The notes beneath the pieces were generated by a model. The model was not told where the DNA came from, did not search any database, and worked only from the letters and a program-made list of their open reading frames with translations. A stretch of 64,000 nt of DNA from Cylicocyclus nassatus (Eukaryota > Nematoda > Chromadorea > Rhabditida > Strongylidae), in NCBI GenBank assembly GCA_958299035.1, contig CATQJL010000001.1, positions 10,639,817-10,703,816 on the forward strand. The letters are read 5' to 3'. Positions 1-11,600 of the stretch are shown here, piece by piece. How positions within the stretch are numbered: the first letter of the stretch is position 1; the number at the start of each line of letters is the position of its first letter. A program made the translations under genes and the position numbers.

Positions 1-105
1 CTCGTTGGTTGCTTGAGCGTAGTCCAAGATTGGTACAGATTTATCGCACAGAACAGAATACAGACTAACGTTTCGGCGAACTCGCCTTCTTCAGAGTCTG
101 AAAAG
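1..105. repeat. PLE inverted terminal repeat, left copy
   Basis: Reverse complement of 2277-2381 with one mismatch in 105 positions. It begins CTCGTTGG at the first base of the window, so the left boundary may be truncated by the window. In the sense direction of the element (minus strand) it is the 3' end. Confidence 0.95.
52..100 (-). ncRNA. hammerhead-ribozyme-like motif in left PLE repeat
   Basis: Same motif as in the right repeat, here on the minus strand and so in the sense direction of the element, near its 3' end. It would act on the element's own transcript if functional. Confidence 0.5.
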
Positions 106-325
106 TCGAAGACACATAAGTAAACTATCCGATCAAACACCTCATCGACCACAGAAAAGAGACCAACCCCTAGGAAAAACAACAGCCTCAACCAAAACAA
201 AGATTAAGCTAGTGCTCACCTTAGAAGATGATAATAATAGGTGGGTGCAGACCACTTATGTCAAAAACTGTACCGCTTAACTTTTATAGTTGACTAGTGA
301 CCCGGTGCTGACCTGACCTCATTAT

Positions 326-1246
326 TCAAAAGCCACAGAGGCTCTGATATGGTGACAGTTCGTTAGTAATGGCTAGGCACTCGTCCTTCCGGTTGATTTT
401 TGGATTTTGGGCGGCTATCCAAAACGCTTCGAGTGCCTTGCGCGCTAGGATTTCGGGTTCACGCGCCAGGATTCGAACCTGCACTCCCACCTCCGCGTCG
501 TCATGGCTGAGCCTGCGATGCATGCCTAACGGAGTAGCTACGTTGCATTTGCTGAGACCATCTAAGTGTTCTTTGATGCGCGTACACAGGGGGCGCCCTG
601 TCTCGCCAATATACGTGTCTCCACATGATGTACACGTGATGAGGTAGACAACACCTGATACCATACAGTCTCCTGCCTTTCCAAACGGACAAATCACACA
701 ACTAGGAGCTGTACAAAGACGATCATACTCGCGGTTTCGCACTAGTTGCTGTTTAAGGTTTGCGGGCGGAATGTCGACGATCCTCACCATATCGTTAAGG
801 TCCGCTTGATGGAGTAATCTGCGAACAGCCCTACTAAATTCTTCTGAGATGTATGGTAGACAGAACGAAATCCGATCGTCAGCTTCTGATCTAGGCGACA
901 TACGGTGGACTTGGTATCTGTAAGAGTGATGAGTTTCAGTGCTGTATCCATTGGATTTTGCTACTGATCTTGCGAGCTCTAGCGAGTGCATCTTCTCGTC
1001 TCTATCAAAAAAAACTCCCGTAGCCGTTCTAAACATGTTTCCTATGATGGACTTCTTTATTCGTGCAGGATGTGCTGAAGTTTGATGTACTAAGATGTTT
1101 TGATACTTGGCTTTCGGTACCATCTGGTTTTGAAACGTCTGTCCGACAAACATAACTGCACGTTGAGGAACGGCAGCCATCCATCTTTGGGTTTCTCCCT
1201 CGTCAACTTGATGTTCGTGTCCTGGGCATTCATGGTGTTGAAGCAA
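326..1246 (-). pseudogene. PLE C-terminal part with GIY-YIG endonuclease, frame 2
   Basis: This is the C-terminal half of the same PLE protein. Only the reading from about position 1105 down to the stop at 326 is genuine; the first 47 or so residues of this open frame overlap the reverse transcriptase in a wrong frame. After a connector come paired cysteines (CTAPSCVICPFG) and then the endonuclease core. The first half-motif is VVYLITC and the second is TYIGETG, followed by RIKEHL. A histidine follows in MHRRLSH, and a glutamate downstream in ALEAFW. In the family this domain nicks the target DNA for target-primed reverse transcription. The domain appears complete, with its own stop codon, but it is separated from the reverse transcriptase by the frameshift near 1100. 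Confidence 0.85.
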
Positions 1247-2211
1247 GCGTCAAGCTCGGCCTGGGTAGGGCACACGATACAGCAGTCGTCCACGTAACGA
1301 CAGTAGAGCAGAGGCTTGCTCGCCAGTACTGGGGCTTCCACCTTAGACATGAAAACTATCGCCAAGGTCGGCGCTAGCCTCTGTCCCATAGCCAATCCTC
1401 TAATTTGCCTATAATAGTTGCCACACCAACGAAAGATGGAGCAGTTGAGACATTCTTTAACCAATGACAAGATGCCTCTGATGCTAAGACCATATAGATT
1501 AAGTGAAGACTGGTGTTCTAGAAGGAGTTCGAAGGTCGCCTGCATCGCGGCGTCGTTGGAGACATTGGTATAAAGCGATTCCACATCGAAAGACTCTAAA
1601 ACGCACCCTTGCCTTACATTGGTGCTGCGCAGACGATCAAGAAACATTTTGGTGTTGGAGAGATGTGCGGGGACAAATCTTAGCAGTTGAGAGAGGATAG
1701 TATTGAGAAACCAAGAAATCCTGTCCGTAGGGCCTCCGACACCGCTGATGATAGGCCTTACCTTAAAATCCTGCGGGTTATTGGACATTAAACTATCTAT
1801 AGGCACTTTGTGTGTCTTGATAAGAGTGTAGAGAACCGGACACAAAGGCAGATCGGTCTTTAAACGTGTAGCAATAGCCCTAGGAATGCCTTCAGCCTTA
1901 GCCACGTCTAACCACACCCTGTTTAAGCGGCGGTATTGCTTCCTGAAATCGTTTGCTGTCACAGGTTCGTATACGGTAGTATCCTGCAGATGGTGTTTAG
2001 TGATAGACATGTCTAGATCACGAGAGAGAATCACAAACTCTCCTCCTTTGTCGCTGACCGACACCTTGATCTCTCCAGCCGCACAAAGATCGCGAACTCC
2101 GCGCAGGCCGCGGCGTTGCAAAAGTGTTAAATTACCATTTTGGCGTTTTTGGCGGAAACGATTGAGAATTGAGAACAACCCGGTAGCAAACACTCGAAAT
2201 TTGGCATCCAC
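1090..2211 (-). pseudogene. PLE reverse transcriptase, frame 1 (5'-truncated, ends at a frameshift)
   Basis: This is the reverse-transcriptase part of a Penelope-like polyprotein, which copies the element RNA into DNA at the insertion site. In the 373-residue reading, palm motif A is FDVESLYTNV near residues 208-217. Motif B is GLAMGQRLAP near 272-281, and the catalytic motif C is YVDD at 306-309. A WYRKPS motif close to the end is also typical of PLEs. The annotated first codon is a GTG, and the frame is open upstream to about 2277 without an ATG, so the true start is missing or lies outside this copy. The frame stops at 1090, and the rest of the protein continues in another minus-strand frame. 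A single-base loss in the A-run near 1100-1105 would explain this. The core motifs are intact, but the copy as it stands looks non-autonomous. Confidence 0.85.
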
Positions 2212-2276
2212 TGGTTGATTAGGCTCCTGCGGTTTGTAAACTAAACGCGGAAAAGGAATGACTGGCCATGTTTTTC

Positions 2277-2381
2277 CTTTTCAGACTCTGAAGAAGGCGA
2301 GTTCGCCGAAACGTTAGTCTGTATTCTGCTCTGTGCGATAAATCTGTACCAATCTTGGACTACGCTCAAGCAACCAACGAG
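2277..2381. repeat. PLE inverted terminal repeat, right copy
   Basis: Mirror copy of 1-105, ending CCAACGAG at 2381. It lies immediately upstream of the open reverse-transcriptase frame on the minus strand, so transcription of the element would begin in or before it. Confidence 0.95.
2282..2330 (+). ncRNA. hammerhead-ribozyme-like motif in right PLE repeat
   Basis: On the plus strand the order of hammerhead core elements is present. CTGAAGA (2288-2294) fits the CUGANGA core. A GC-rich stem II follows, GGCGA 2296-2300 with TCGCC 2303-2307, then GAAA (2308-2311). A possible two-base-pair stem III closes on a GTTA loop, ending in GTC at 2317-2319, the expected cleavage triplet. CAGA/TCTG could form part of stem I. 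PLE terminal repeats are known to carry minimal type I hammerheads with very short stem III. Two features are imperfect: an extra A before stem II and a non-pairing U-U at the base of stem I. Activity is inferred only. This copy is antisense to the element's genes. Confidence 0.5.
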
Positions 2382-2769
2382 AAGATTGTATACGGAGAAC
2401 TGTAATAAATCTTCATCGAGAAAATTCTTTAAGTCTTTTTTCCTTATTCAATGAACTATAAATAAAAATTCACTCGAGAGCGCCCCATTTCTCTATCAAT
2501 AAAAACTCTAGCTGGAAAAAATCATAGCTGCAGCTAAGCCTTTTGTGCTGAACGATATGTGGTATTGACGCTCACCACATAATTATGAAAATCACTTTCA
2601 ACCATTTCTTTTATGATTCAGATGATTAGAGCCAAAGCCCTTTTCATCAAAATCACGAAAAAAAGTAATTCACAAGAAACTTTACCCATAGCAACGCTTC
2701 AGTCATCATAGCTGTATACTCTGTGCAGCGTAAATTGCAATGATAAATTCATACACCTGCAATAGTGGC
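2382..2769. other. no recognisable feature
   Basis: AT-rich sequence flanking the retroelement. No open frame with coding character and no clear repeat was seen. Confidence 0.5.
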
Positions 2770-3432
2770 AGTCTGAAAAAATCTTCCGGGGATGGGGGGG
2801 GGGGGGCAGCGAGAAAATTTTTCGAGTGAAGGGGCGTGGCGATAGAGAGCTAGAGAAAAGAAATTTAGGTGTTAATATTTTTCACAAAATTAAGGAAACT
2901 ATTTTGACATGTATTGGGTCGGAACAGTTGTATCTTTTTGAAATATGAATGTCACACACAAAAAATCCAATTTTTGAATTTTTTTTGGAATTTTTTCGAA
3001 TTTTTGGCAAATTTCCAATTTGCGTTATTGCAGAGCCTAGACTTGCAATCTGCCTTCGAATTAACATCAATCCCGCAAATCCACAAAAAAATGTAACAGT
3101 AAGAGAGTTGGAATTGAGAATGAGAGGATTTTTTTTTGAGAAAAAGAAAATGGAGATCGAGTGCCGTCAAAAAATTGCCATTATATTAGCCTTAACCCAT
3201 AGATGGAAGGTGGAGATGATGCCAATAAATGCTCCTTTGTTCCTTACTCATATGAGCCGACTATTAGACTTTGCTGAAGTTTCAAGCTTTTTTAAGAGTA
3301 AAATGGAAAAAGTGTAACGAAACTTAAGTTACAACCTGATACAAATGACAACAAGCCACTTGCACCATTAATAGCCCATGCAGAGATTTTTCAAAAATTC
3401 TGCGGTCAATCTCGGAGGGATGGGGAACGCAT
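2770..3432. repeat. old, degraded copy of the hAT-like G-tract MITE family
   Basis: Around 2794-2845 a run of 13 G is followed by a segment that resembles the subterminal part of the 19369-19747 element, including GGGGCGTGGCG. Around 3335-3425 there is a stretch like the opposite end of that element (CAAGCCACTTGCACC, then TTTCAAAAATTCTGCGG). The middle is low-complexity T/A-rich sequence. Termini are too decayed to place, so the limits are approximate. Confidence 0.45.
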
Positions 3433-6243
3433 GCTACCTTTCAGTTCTTTCGTTTCCTTTATCTTATCATTTCAAATCTTTTTCCTATACTATTTATTAG
3501 TTGATCCGGAAAATTTTTTGTTCTCAAGTAGGGTGCCTTCTTCCGTAAATCTTCTCCACGCTAATTCTTGCGCAGCCAGTGACCAGCTGCAACCTGGCCA
3601 TAATCGCTGCTCCCTGAAGTAATCCCTATCCTGCTCGTAAAACCTTAACAACACCCTTGGCGACCCAATAAATGTGCAGTTGTCTCTGTCTGTATATCCC
3701 AGCCGCGTTTTCACCGTATTCATAGCCAATCGTTGTTTCTTTGAGCCGGGCGGCTGCTAATCGTGCTGTGTGGAGCGGAGGGGGGGGGGGGGGGGGAGGT
3801 GTTGCGGGGACGGCGGTACGTATGCGCATATGAGCCCCGCATAAGCGCCCGTCACATGGCAACCATAAGGAAATCCCTCGTTTCCTCTCAATGTCTCACG
3901 TTCTCTCACACCTTCATATCACCTCCACTACACACACCATTGACATACACATTTGATAAGCCCATTCGAACGAGAAACTCTGGCATTTTTCTGGAAATTT
4001 TCCAAAGATCGTCTCATATTACTAGTTTTTCATTTTCTCCTATATTCGTAGATGCTTTCGTGTTGCTCGCTAGATCTTATTGCAAAGAGCAATTTTCCCT
4101 CTTTTTTCTATGTTTGCCAATGCGAATAATTGCTGTGTTCTTTTTCAAATATCCTTCGAACTCGTGTTCAGTGCTTGAACTCCAATGAAATCTAATTTTT
4201 GGACTTTGTATGCGTTATCTTTCATAAAAATAATGTGAGCAACGGCAAGGACTGGAACCTTTAGGAATCGAAACACAATCAAGAATTTCTTCAGGGCTGA
4301 ATTTCAAACAGCTTTTAAATATTAAAACCCTAAAGTTGTAAGGCACACTTCTATGTTGTTATCAATAGAAAAACCTTATATTGGTCACAGTCACCATCCT
4401 TTCATCCATATACGGTAAATTTTTTTTCTATAACCTCAATAATTTGTCTATCTGCTTGTGTAGATATTTTATGGTCTTATCATTCGTTCTAATTTGAAGG
4501 ACGGGAGAAAGCGGGTGGGGAGGGCGGGGGGGGGGGTGGGGAGAAAAAGCAGTGATAGGTCAACAGGCACTGAAGAGGTAGGCGTAATTTGTATTGATCG
4601 TTGAAAATTAATAACTTTTTGCATCTGAAAAAAAGCCTTTTTCACGAAAATCTCGATAATCCTGTCACATCCCCCCCCCCTTTCGCACTGTTTTCCTTTC
4701 ATAATGAGCTACAACTTTTCATTATCATAGAAAAATGTCGCTCAAAAAATTTTGCAATCACTGACAGTTTTTGTCAGTGGAACCCTTCGTAGTCACGGTC
4801 ACCACCTTTTCATCATTTACAATGATATCCATATTAAGAAAATTTTTCAATATTTTTTTTAATCATATGACAAAAAAAACTTTCTGGGCCACTGATAGTC
4901 TAGTGTGCCTTGTCTTCAATTTATGACAATTTATGAGATAATTCTAACTACATGCAATGACCATCTTCGAAGTATTTCCCAAAAATGTTTTTTTATAAAA
5001 TTTTGGACATGCATTTAATGCTGGCAAAACTTATCTTGCTTATAAATTCAAAAGCGTGACATCGAATGCTTGAGGATTTGATGAAAAGCACGTTTTACTG
5101 CATATTTTGGCTCATTACATCAGAATTCAAAATAAGGCTTGCTTGAAATTTTAAATCCTACGTGCTAGTTTTTCAATCTTCTCACATTTGCCTGATTTAG
5201 AGTGAGTGGGCCGTGCATATTATTCTATAGGAGGTGGTAAGGCAGAGAGGAAAGTCTGAAAAAAGGGTTTATGAAGGAGCAATGGGTTTATTGGTTAGAC
5301 GAATGATTTTTGCAAAAATTGTCAGAAGAAATGCACTTTTGAGGAGATATGATAGCATGTTCATTTCAAGAAAAATTCTTACAAAACTAAGTGGGAATCA
5401 ACACATTGACGACAGCGTGACCCAAATGATGGGTCAAGCAATATCTGCCACCTGGGACAATGTGACCAAGTGGTGGGTCATGGCTCAAATTTTATTGGTA
5501 AAACTGCTGTTTTTGAATACATTCGTCTCAGATGTTCTTTTACGCTCTAAACTCAGAAATTGCTCTTGCGTTTCTTCCCTGGTTCATAGAATTACTGTAG
5601 GTATACTGTATTTGGGGATATGCTGATTTCATCTAGAAAATTTCCGTCACATTCGTGAAAGGCATTGTTTCAAGAGGCAGACAACTAAAGACGCACATTG
5701 TTGTCAACGCATCAAGCAATTATTTCAATTTCGACAGAAGATTTGCCACCATATTTATACTCGTTGAATCAAGGAATCTTTTAATCCTCCTTGCCTTGCC
5801 CTCCTCTCTTTCCGACACTTCCCCTTCTGCCCCGTAGGGCAGTCTCCATTGGCCGGCTTGCTTATAAATATTTGGCAAGTTGCTATGATTGCTTCGCCGA
5901 AAACTCAAGGATCAACTTCAGGATCAATATCCCCCCCCCCTCCCCCTCCGCCTTCTTCCTAGCCCTTCTATTTATCAATGTTGATTTATTTCTAAATACC
6001 AAAAGTTACCATTTTATGTACGTGCAATCAATTTTTTTTACAAAGTCAAACTTGAGAGGAGGAGCAAGCTATGCATGTGCATAGCTGTGAATTTAATGAA
6101 TGATGCTCTAAAAAAGTGGAACAGTCGTGATAATGACGATGCAAAAAAAAAGAAACATGCTCAACTGCGATAAAGCCCACGTTCGAATCCTAAAAATAAA
6201 TTTTATTGCCTCTAAACTGCATAGATGATAGCTCTCGGTATAC
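3433..6243. other. intergenic, homopolymer-rich, no supported gene
   Basis: Contains G17 at 3780-3796, G11 at 4526-4536, C10 at 4671-4680 and C10 at 5931-5940. A short phrase recurs, GTCACAGTCACCATCC near 4385 and GTCACGGTCACCACC near 4791, about 400 bp apart. Short open frames here show no domain and no coding-like codon pattern. Confidence 0.5.
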
Positions 6244-6245
6244 TA

Positions 6246-7163
6246 GGCTGTTGCATAAGTTCTGTCCGATTTGAATTTTTGAGTTTAAAATGTCATAACT
6301 TCTTTCAGAGTCAACTTTTTTCCAAGGTCTTAGTTTCTATGTGTTGAGCAGTCCCTTGGCTAAAAAATGCATATTGAGATCTGCGCAAATCTTTGTTAAG
6401 GAAGAACCAAGAATGCAAAAACTTCGCAGCGTTTTTCTTCGAATCTGTCTTTTTTGACATGGTAACGCTCCCTTATGAAAATTGATAGGCATCTTTTCTA
6501 ATAATGGATGGATAGAGAAATTTTCGTAGATTATTATGCAACATAAAAGAGCCCATAGGGTTTGCGCTGCCGAGAGATTTTCTTGACCGAACAAAAAATT
6601 AGCCACTTTTTGACCTCGCTTCAGCACATGTGTGCATGCCTATTTATGAACTACGAACGTTTTACAACTGACGTGAGCGCCGAAAAGGAATTGGTGGATG
6701 GGCCCTGTTAGCTCTTGCTTTGCCCTAGCACCTCCAACTTTGAGCTTGTCGATTACTTCTATTCGCAGAAAGTTATTGCTTGTAAAACATCTATACCAAA
6801 GATTTATGTTCGAGGATAAATTTCACTAGCAAGACGTATTCTTCATGGGACCGAACTTCTGCATATACTAGCATTCCATACCCTTATTCCGAAGCCAATG
6901 AAAGAACCTGACTTGAAGGGCGCATTGTGGAGATATCCTCGCAAGGACATATTTCTAGGGATAGAACGTACCTCGGCCACTTAGAGATTTTAGGCCTGTG
7001 ATCTCCGTACACTAAGAATTTTATTGAATTCTGGTATGCTTTAGAAAGCGCAAGGAAAGCACTTTTCAATGATACCAACCGTATCGAATTAGAGATGAAA
7101 TTCTCTTAGAACAGCTGCTTCAAACATGAGGCAAAAAAATCGGACAGAACTTATGCAACAGCC
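6246..7163. mobile_element. TA-flanked mariner-like non-autonomous element
   Basis: The ends are perfect inverted repeats of about 27 bp, beginning GGCTGTTGCATAAGTTCTGT. They are flanked on both sides by TA (6244-6245 and 7164-7165), the target duplication of Tc1/mariner elements. Length is 918 bp. The interior has no frame resembling a mariner transposase, so the copy is probably non-autonomous and mobilised in trans. Perfect termini argue for fairly recent movement. Confidence 0.85.
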
Positions 7164-7165
7164 TA

Positions 7166-8465
7166 GTAAAACCTACCCGAATATTCTTCAAACTAAAAGC
7201 GTCTTCCTTAACTTTTTCTTACGTTTTTCATACTTTGTAGCTTTTTTCTACAGTAACATGATGCTCCAGTTTATTACTTACATAATTATCAGATAGTGAG
7301 GTGAAATTAGTGAAAATTTTGTGCTTATAACTACGTCCCCTTTTTCAAAAATCCAGTTCAAAATTAGGTACCGGCTACGTGCGACTCAGCTCTGATAAAA
7401 ATGCCCTTTTATGGAGGAAGGAAGTGCTTGAGAAATTTAAGAACATGAAGTTTTTTTGTGCTAAAGATAGAGTTGCCAACGGGCATCCGGCTAATTTGGC
7501 TTTTAGTGCATGCATAGATGTAATTTCAATTTGCTTTTTCTACGATATTCCCATGCACTCGTAATTTGAAGAATTTGGCATTTGAATAGAACAAAAACTG
7601 TGTCGCCTGCAGTGTAGGTGGAAATCTATTCTTAGCTAAAAAGTATGTCACCAACCAAAAGGCAGTCTTCAAATACCCAACGTCATCCCATTTAGGCACC
7701 ATTTGAAGACAATCAGGCTGATAAATGTTAGGAATTTATGTGATCTTCGCAGAAACTTTGGAAACTTCTACGGAGGGGGAGGGGTCAACTTCATCATTGT
7801 GAAGGCGCATTACCAAGCTCTCACTTGCAAATGTTTCCTAATTTTCTAGAAATGAATGCTGGCAAAAACTCGTAGACAGAGAGGAAAAAATATCAGCTTT
7901 CCTCTAGGATTTTTGTTTCGTATTGTGGTGAAAAAATACGCAGAAATTCTGTCAATATAAGAGATATATAGGAGACTTTGTTCTTTGTGCTTCATGTTTT
8001 TTTTAGGAAATATCTAAAAGATTGACATTGTGTAAAAGTAAAAGCATTTGAATGCGCAGAAGTAAACCCTGAATCCAAACTGCTGGTATTTGCTTGTACA
8101 GGGAACCGACTCTGTAGGGCCACCATCAAGCAAATCCACTTTTTATTTGAGAAGACCTCTACTTTAGTATTTTGAAAGAAATCAAGCAAAAATCAGACTA
8201 CCTGAATACTTTGCATCTATGTGTCCGGGAGGAAGATCTGCTAGGAAATACATGGTCCGCTGTTTTTGGAAAAAAAGATGTGTGGTGCATTTTGGAAATT
8301 TGGATGTCACATGATATGATCAAGTAAAAAAACTCAATTCATAATTTGACTAACTGAATACCAATGCAATTAGAAGCAAAGCAATGCTCTTTGTGGTCAG
8401 CTTCAAAGTGCATGTGCTTTTTTAAGGAACTTAATACTGGTTTGCACATATACTTGATTTTATTA
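7166..8465. other. intergenic, no supported gene
   Basis: AT-rich DNA with no coding-like frame and no paired repeat that I could recognise. Confidence 0.5.
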
Positions 8466-8473
8466 CATTATTG

Positions 8474-8667
8474 TAGTGGCGTACCAAAAATTTTTTTTAA
8501 GGCTAAATTGAATTTTTTAAAAATTTAAAAAATTATTTTAATTATTTACAAGTATAAGCAAGTCACTTGCGCACTCTGACTCTCGTGTAAATAACTTTCA
8601 AAAACTTCGAGAAGCATTCTCGGGAGGGGGGAAGGGGGGGGGGGAGGCCCCCCTCGATACGCCACTG
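8474..8667. mobile_element. hAT-like MITE with G-tract, short copy
   Basis: Terminal inverted repeats are TAGTGGCGTACC at the left and its near complement ending CGCCACTG at the right. Flanks are CATTATTG (8466-8473) and CATTATAG (8668-8675), a 7 of 8 match. An 8-bp duplication is the hAT signature. Inside is an A/T-rich core and a G11 run (8634-8644) next to a C-rich stretch. It is 194 bp long with no coding capacity, a shortened relative of 19369-19747. Confidence 0.8.
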
Positions 8668-8675
8668 CATTATAG

Positions 8676-11600
8676 CCATAATAAGATTTTCGCTTGCTAA
8701 TTTCAATCAACTGTGGCGCTTGTACCGCAGTCCTATTGTAACTCAATATAATCAACCAAAGGTGATGAACCTCGTGATCAATCTAACGATGGTCAACTGC
8801 GCACTTCTAAGTCAAGGTAGCGTATAAATACGGTAACTATATCATTACGAACAATCTCGTACTGTTTCTACATGAACTTCGATGAGCAGGAACTCTATCC
8901 TAAATCCTTCTGTTGCGATTTTAGTAAGTCTAAGTATCGTAACCTCACATTTTCTCAAAAAAGACCAAAGGTGTTTGCTCGTGAACTACCCCATAATATC
9001 CAGCTCTTTGTAGATCATGGTATCGTATGGCTACCGTATCCCTGTCTATATCCTATTAAGAACATGCTTTCTACGTCTTTATAAACATCGACATGCAGCA
9101 GCATTTTTATGCTAACTTTTTTTCCGTTAATAGTTCTTTCTAATGGAGCTTGCTGAAAGGCTCATGATGGCTCGTTTTTTGTTGGAGTCGTCGCTTTCCA
9201 TTTGTTACCTACTATGGCCGTCTTGAGACCCCTAATGAGGAAAGCAATCCACTCTTGCTCGAGGGGCTCTTCTCTTTCGAGGCGGAGCACATGTTTGAAA
9301 GCCGAAAAGTGAATTTGAAATGAAGAACAAAACAATCGACGAGACGCGAACGACGTCTACGATAAGCTTGAAGATGAGGAGGGGGAGGAGGGGGAGCCGG
9401 TCGGGGGTAAACCAGCTGCCAATCGTCTTCCCAGCTCATTCCTCAAACTAACCAATTTGCCTCGAGAAGCGCTCTCAATTTCCTCAAAGTGGTGCCGTGC
9501 AAGCTCATCTCTCGGGGTCCGTGCGTGAGTGTCGTTCGTTTCTCATCCTGTTTTTTTTTCGCCCCCCCCCCCTTCTCAACTCTCTCCAATCTGCAGTCGA
9601 TACAGCACACCATTCCGGACGTTGATTGTTCTAATCCAGCCCTGCTTCTCGACTAGCGGAAGCTCGTAAGATTAATACCGAGGCTGCTGTTGGGCTGCTG
9701 ATTCTCGATAGTGGTACCTTGTTTATCCATATTCAACGATAATTACGGAATTTATTAGCCGACTCATAGCGATCAACAATGCGCTCAACTACTATATTTG
9801 TTATTGGTTAGATAATGTCTGACTGCGTCAAGCATTCATTCTGATGCATAGGACTTCTTCATTGCTAAAGTTTTTACAAAATGTCCAAAATGTCAAAGAG
9901 ATGTCTAAAAGGTTGAGATAATACCATAGTGCTTTACAAGGCTTTCATTTTTTTATGTAGACCTACATTTCTTAAATTTCTTTATTACACTTCTTGAGAA
10001 AATAAATAGCTAAAATGAACTCAGTAAAAAACAAACAAAGAGTCATGGAAAAAAATAAATTTTGTGGCAAGACTATGCATTCTGTTGTGTTTTATGAAAA
10101 TTTTCGATTCTGGGAGATTTTAAAAATATTAATGACTCACGTGAATGAGCAGACAACGAACTCATAGTTATTTAACATTACAAGTACAAGTTTTTATTAG
10201 CAAAAAATATGAGATAATAGATTGTTTAAAAGGTTAATATAGCATAAGACCTCGGGCATACTTCATGCGATCTCAGTCGCGACGCGATTTGGCAATTCTC
10301 CAATTCTCCATAACTCTTTGTAAGCGCAATCCAAATGTACAGAAACTAAGGCATTTCATCAGTCTAAGAAATTGTAGGCTGCCAATGTTGGATTGGAAGA
10401 GATCTGGCAAATTGCCAGATTGCGTGGGACTGAATCGCATGAAGAATGTGCTTTGGTTTTAGCGCAAAAGATATAAGTTGCATTTTTCCTATTATAACTT
10501 GCAATGAAATTTTTGTATTTTTAGATTTTCCTTCATTTTGTTCGAGACGTAAGTGTTTTTCAATCTATTATAAATGCTTCATTTTTATATAGATATTATA
10601 ATTATTATTTATGATCTTTATAATGATGTGTAATTATTTTTATCAATAAAACATATGATTTACCCTTACTGTACATCGAGTTATAGACTTCAATAAAGTG
10701 CTTTCCGAATTTTCATAGTTTTTTGTACGCTAGTTTGAAAAAGTATGAATATTTCTCTAAACCATCAAAGCACATCAAAAGTATTTTAGAGAATCCAGGT
10801 AAATTTCTAAAACTTGGGTTTTCAATAAGTTTGATCTGAACATGAGTAAGACTAATCAAAAATGTAAAAAGATGTGTAAATAGAACTCCATTGCAAATTA
10901 TCAAAAATTTCCTGTTCCAGCACGCATTGATAACATGTCAGCAGAAAACCAGCTGATTTTCGATGCAGGTTTTAGCCTGGATAGGTGCTGTTAGAGGATT
11001 TCCGTTCAGGACACCACAACCCCGTTCAAAACTTCCTGTGACGGCCTTTGTCTAACATAACGCATCAAGACAAGTCCATGCATGTCAGCTGGGTACTGTA
11101 GTGCAAAACGGCCGTCTCCGCGATTCTTATCTCCGTCAAGTTCAAATGGTGGTTTTTTATGACTGCTTTGTACTTTTCGCCTAATCCACCTATAATGTAA
11201 CCTTTATCTGCTGCTATTCTTTCTATAGTCACCGTCTTGTTCCGCACTTTATTAAACTAAGAGATTTTTCAAATTGTTTATTCTGTTAATTCTCATCTAT
11301 TTCAAAGAGAAACGACGATAATCCTTGTAGGAAGTAGCGGGTCTTGAAAATGAATTTTATCCTTTTGCGACCTTGTTGTTTCCCTGCAGTTCCAGAAAAT
11401 GGGGAAGTGAAAGCAAGACGAAAACACGACTAAATCCTTTGTCCTTGTAAGTCCACACGATTGCAATAATTGCCTGGAATAATTGCCAGACTACCTAGAC
11501 TGCATTGCATTACTGATTAGTTTCCCTACTGCCATTTACCTATGCTTCAATCGGCTCCGAGGTGCACTTGCGCCGATATCTCATTCTTCGGTCTGGTCTA

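Larger units (their letters stand above)
1..2381 (-). mobile_element. Penelope-like retroelement (PLE) with inverted terminal repeats
   Basis: The interior encodes, on the minus strand, a reverse transcriptase followed by a GIY-YIG endonuclease, the pairing that defines Penelope-like elements. Its ends are inverted repeats of 105 bp (1-105 and 2277-2381) that differ at one position, 53 versus 2329. PLEs often carry terminal repeats in direct or inverted orientation, so the layout fits the family. The left end coincides with the window edge, so the element may extend further and no target duplication can be checked. Only about 70 bp separate the 5' repeat from the reverse-transcriptase frame. 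The usual N-terminal extension of PLE proteins is therefore largely missing, and this is probably a 5'-truncated copy. The near-identity of the repeats suggests recent origin or gene conversion. Confidence 0.9.

Noticed and set aside
471..490. tRNA-like GGATTCGAACC motif
   Set aside because: It lies in conserved endonuclease coding sequence and has no matching acceptor or anticodon stem.
369..647. Plus-strand open frame across the PLE
   Set aside because: Antisense shadow of the GIY-YIG coding sequence.
3763..4188. 141-codon frame beginning with poly-glycine
   Set aside because: Starts inside a G17 homopolymer and has no recognisable continuation.
6165..6192. GTTCGAATCC resembling a tRNA T-loop
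   Set aside because: No cloverleaf can be formed with the flanking AT-rich sequence.
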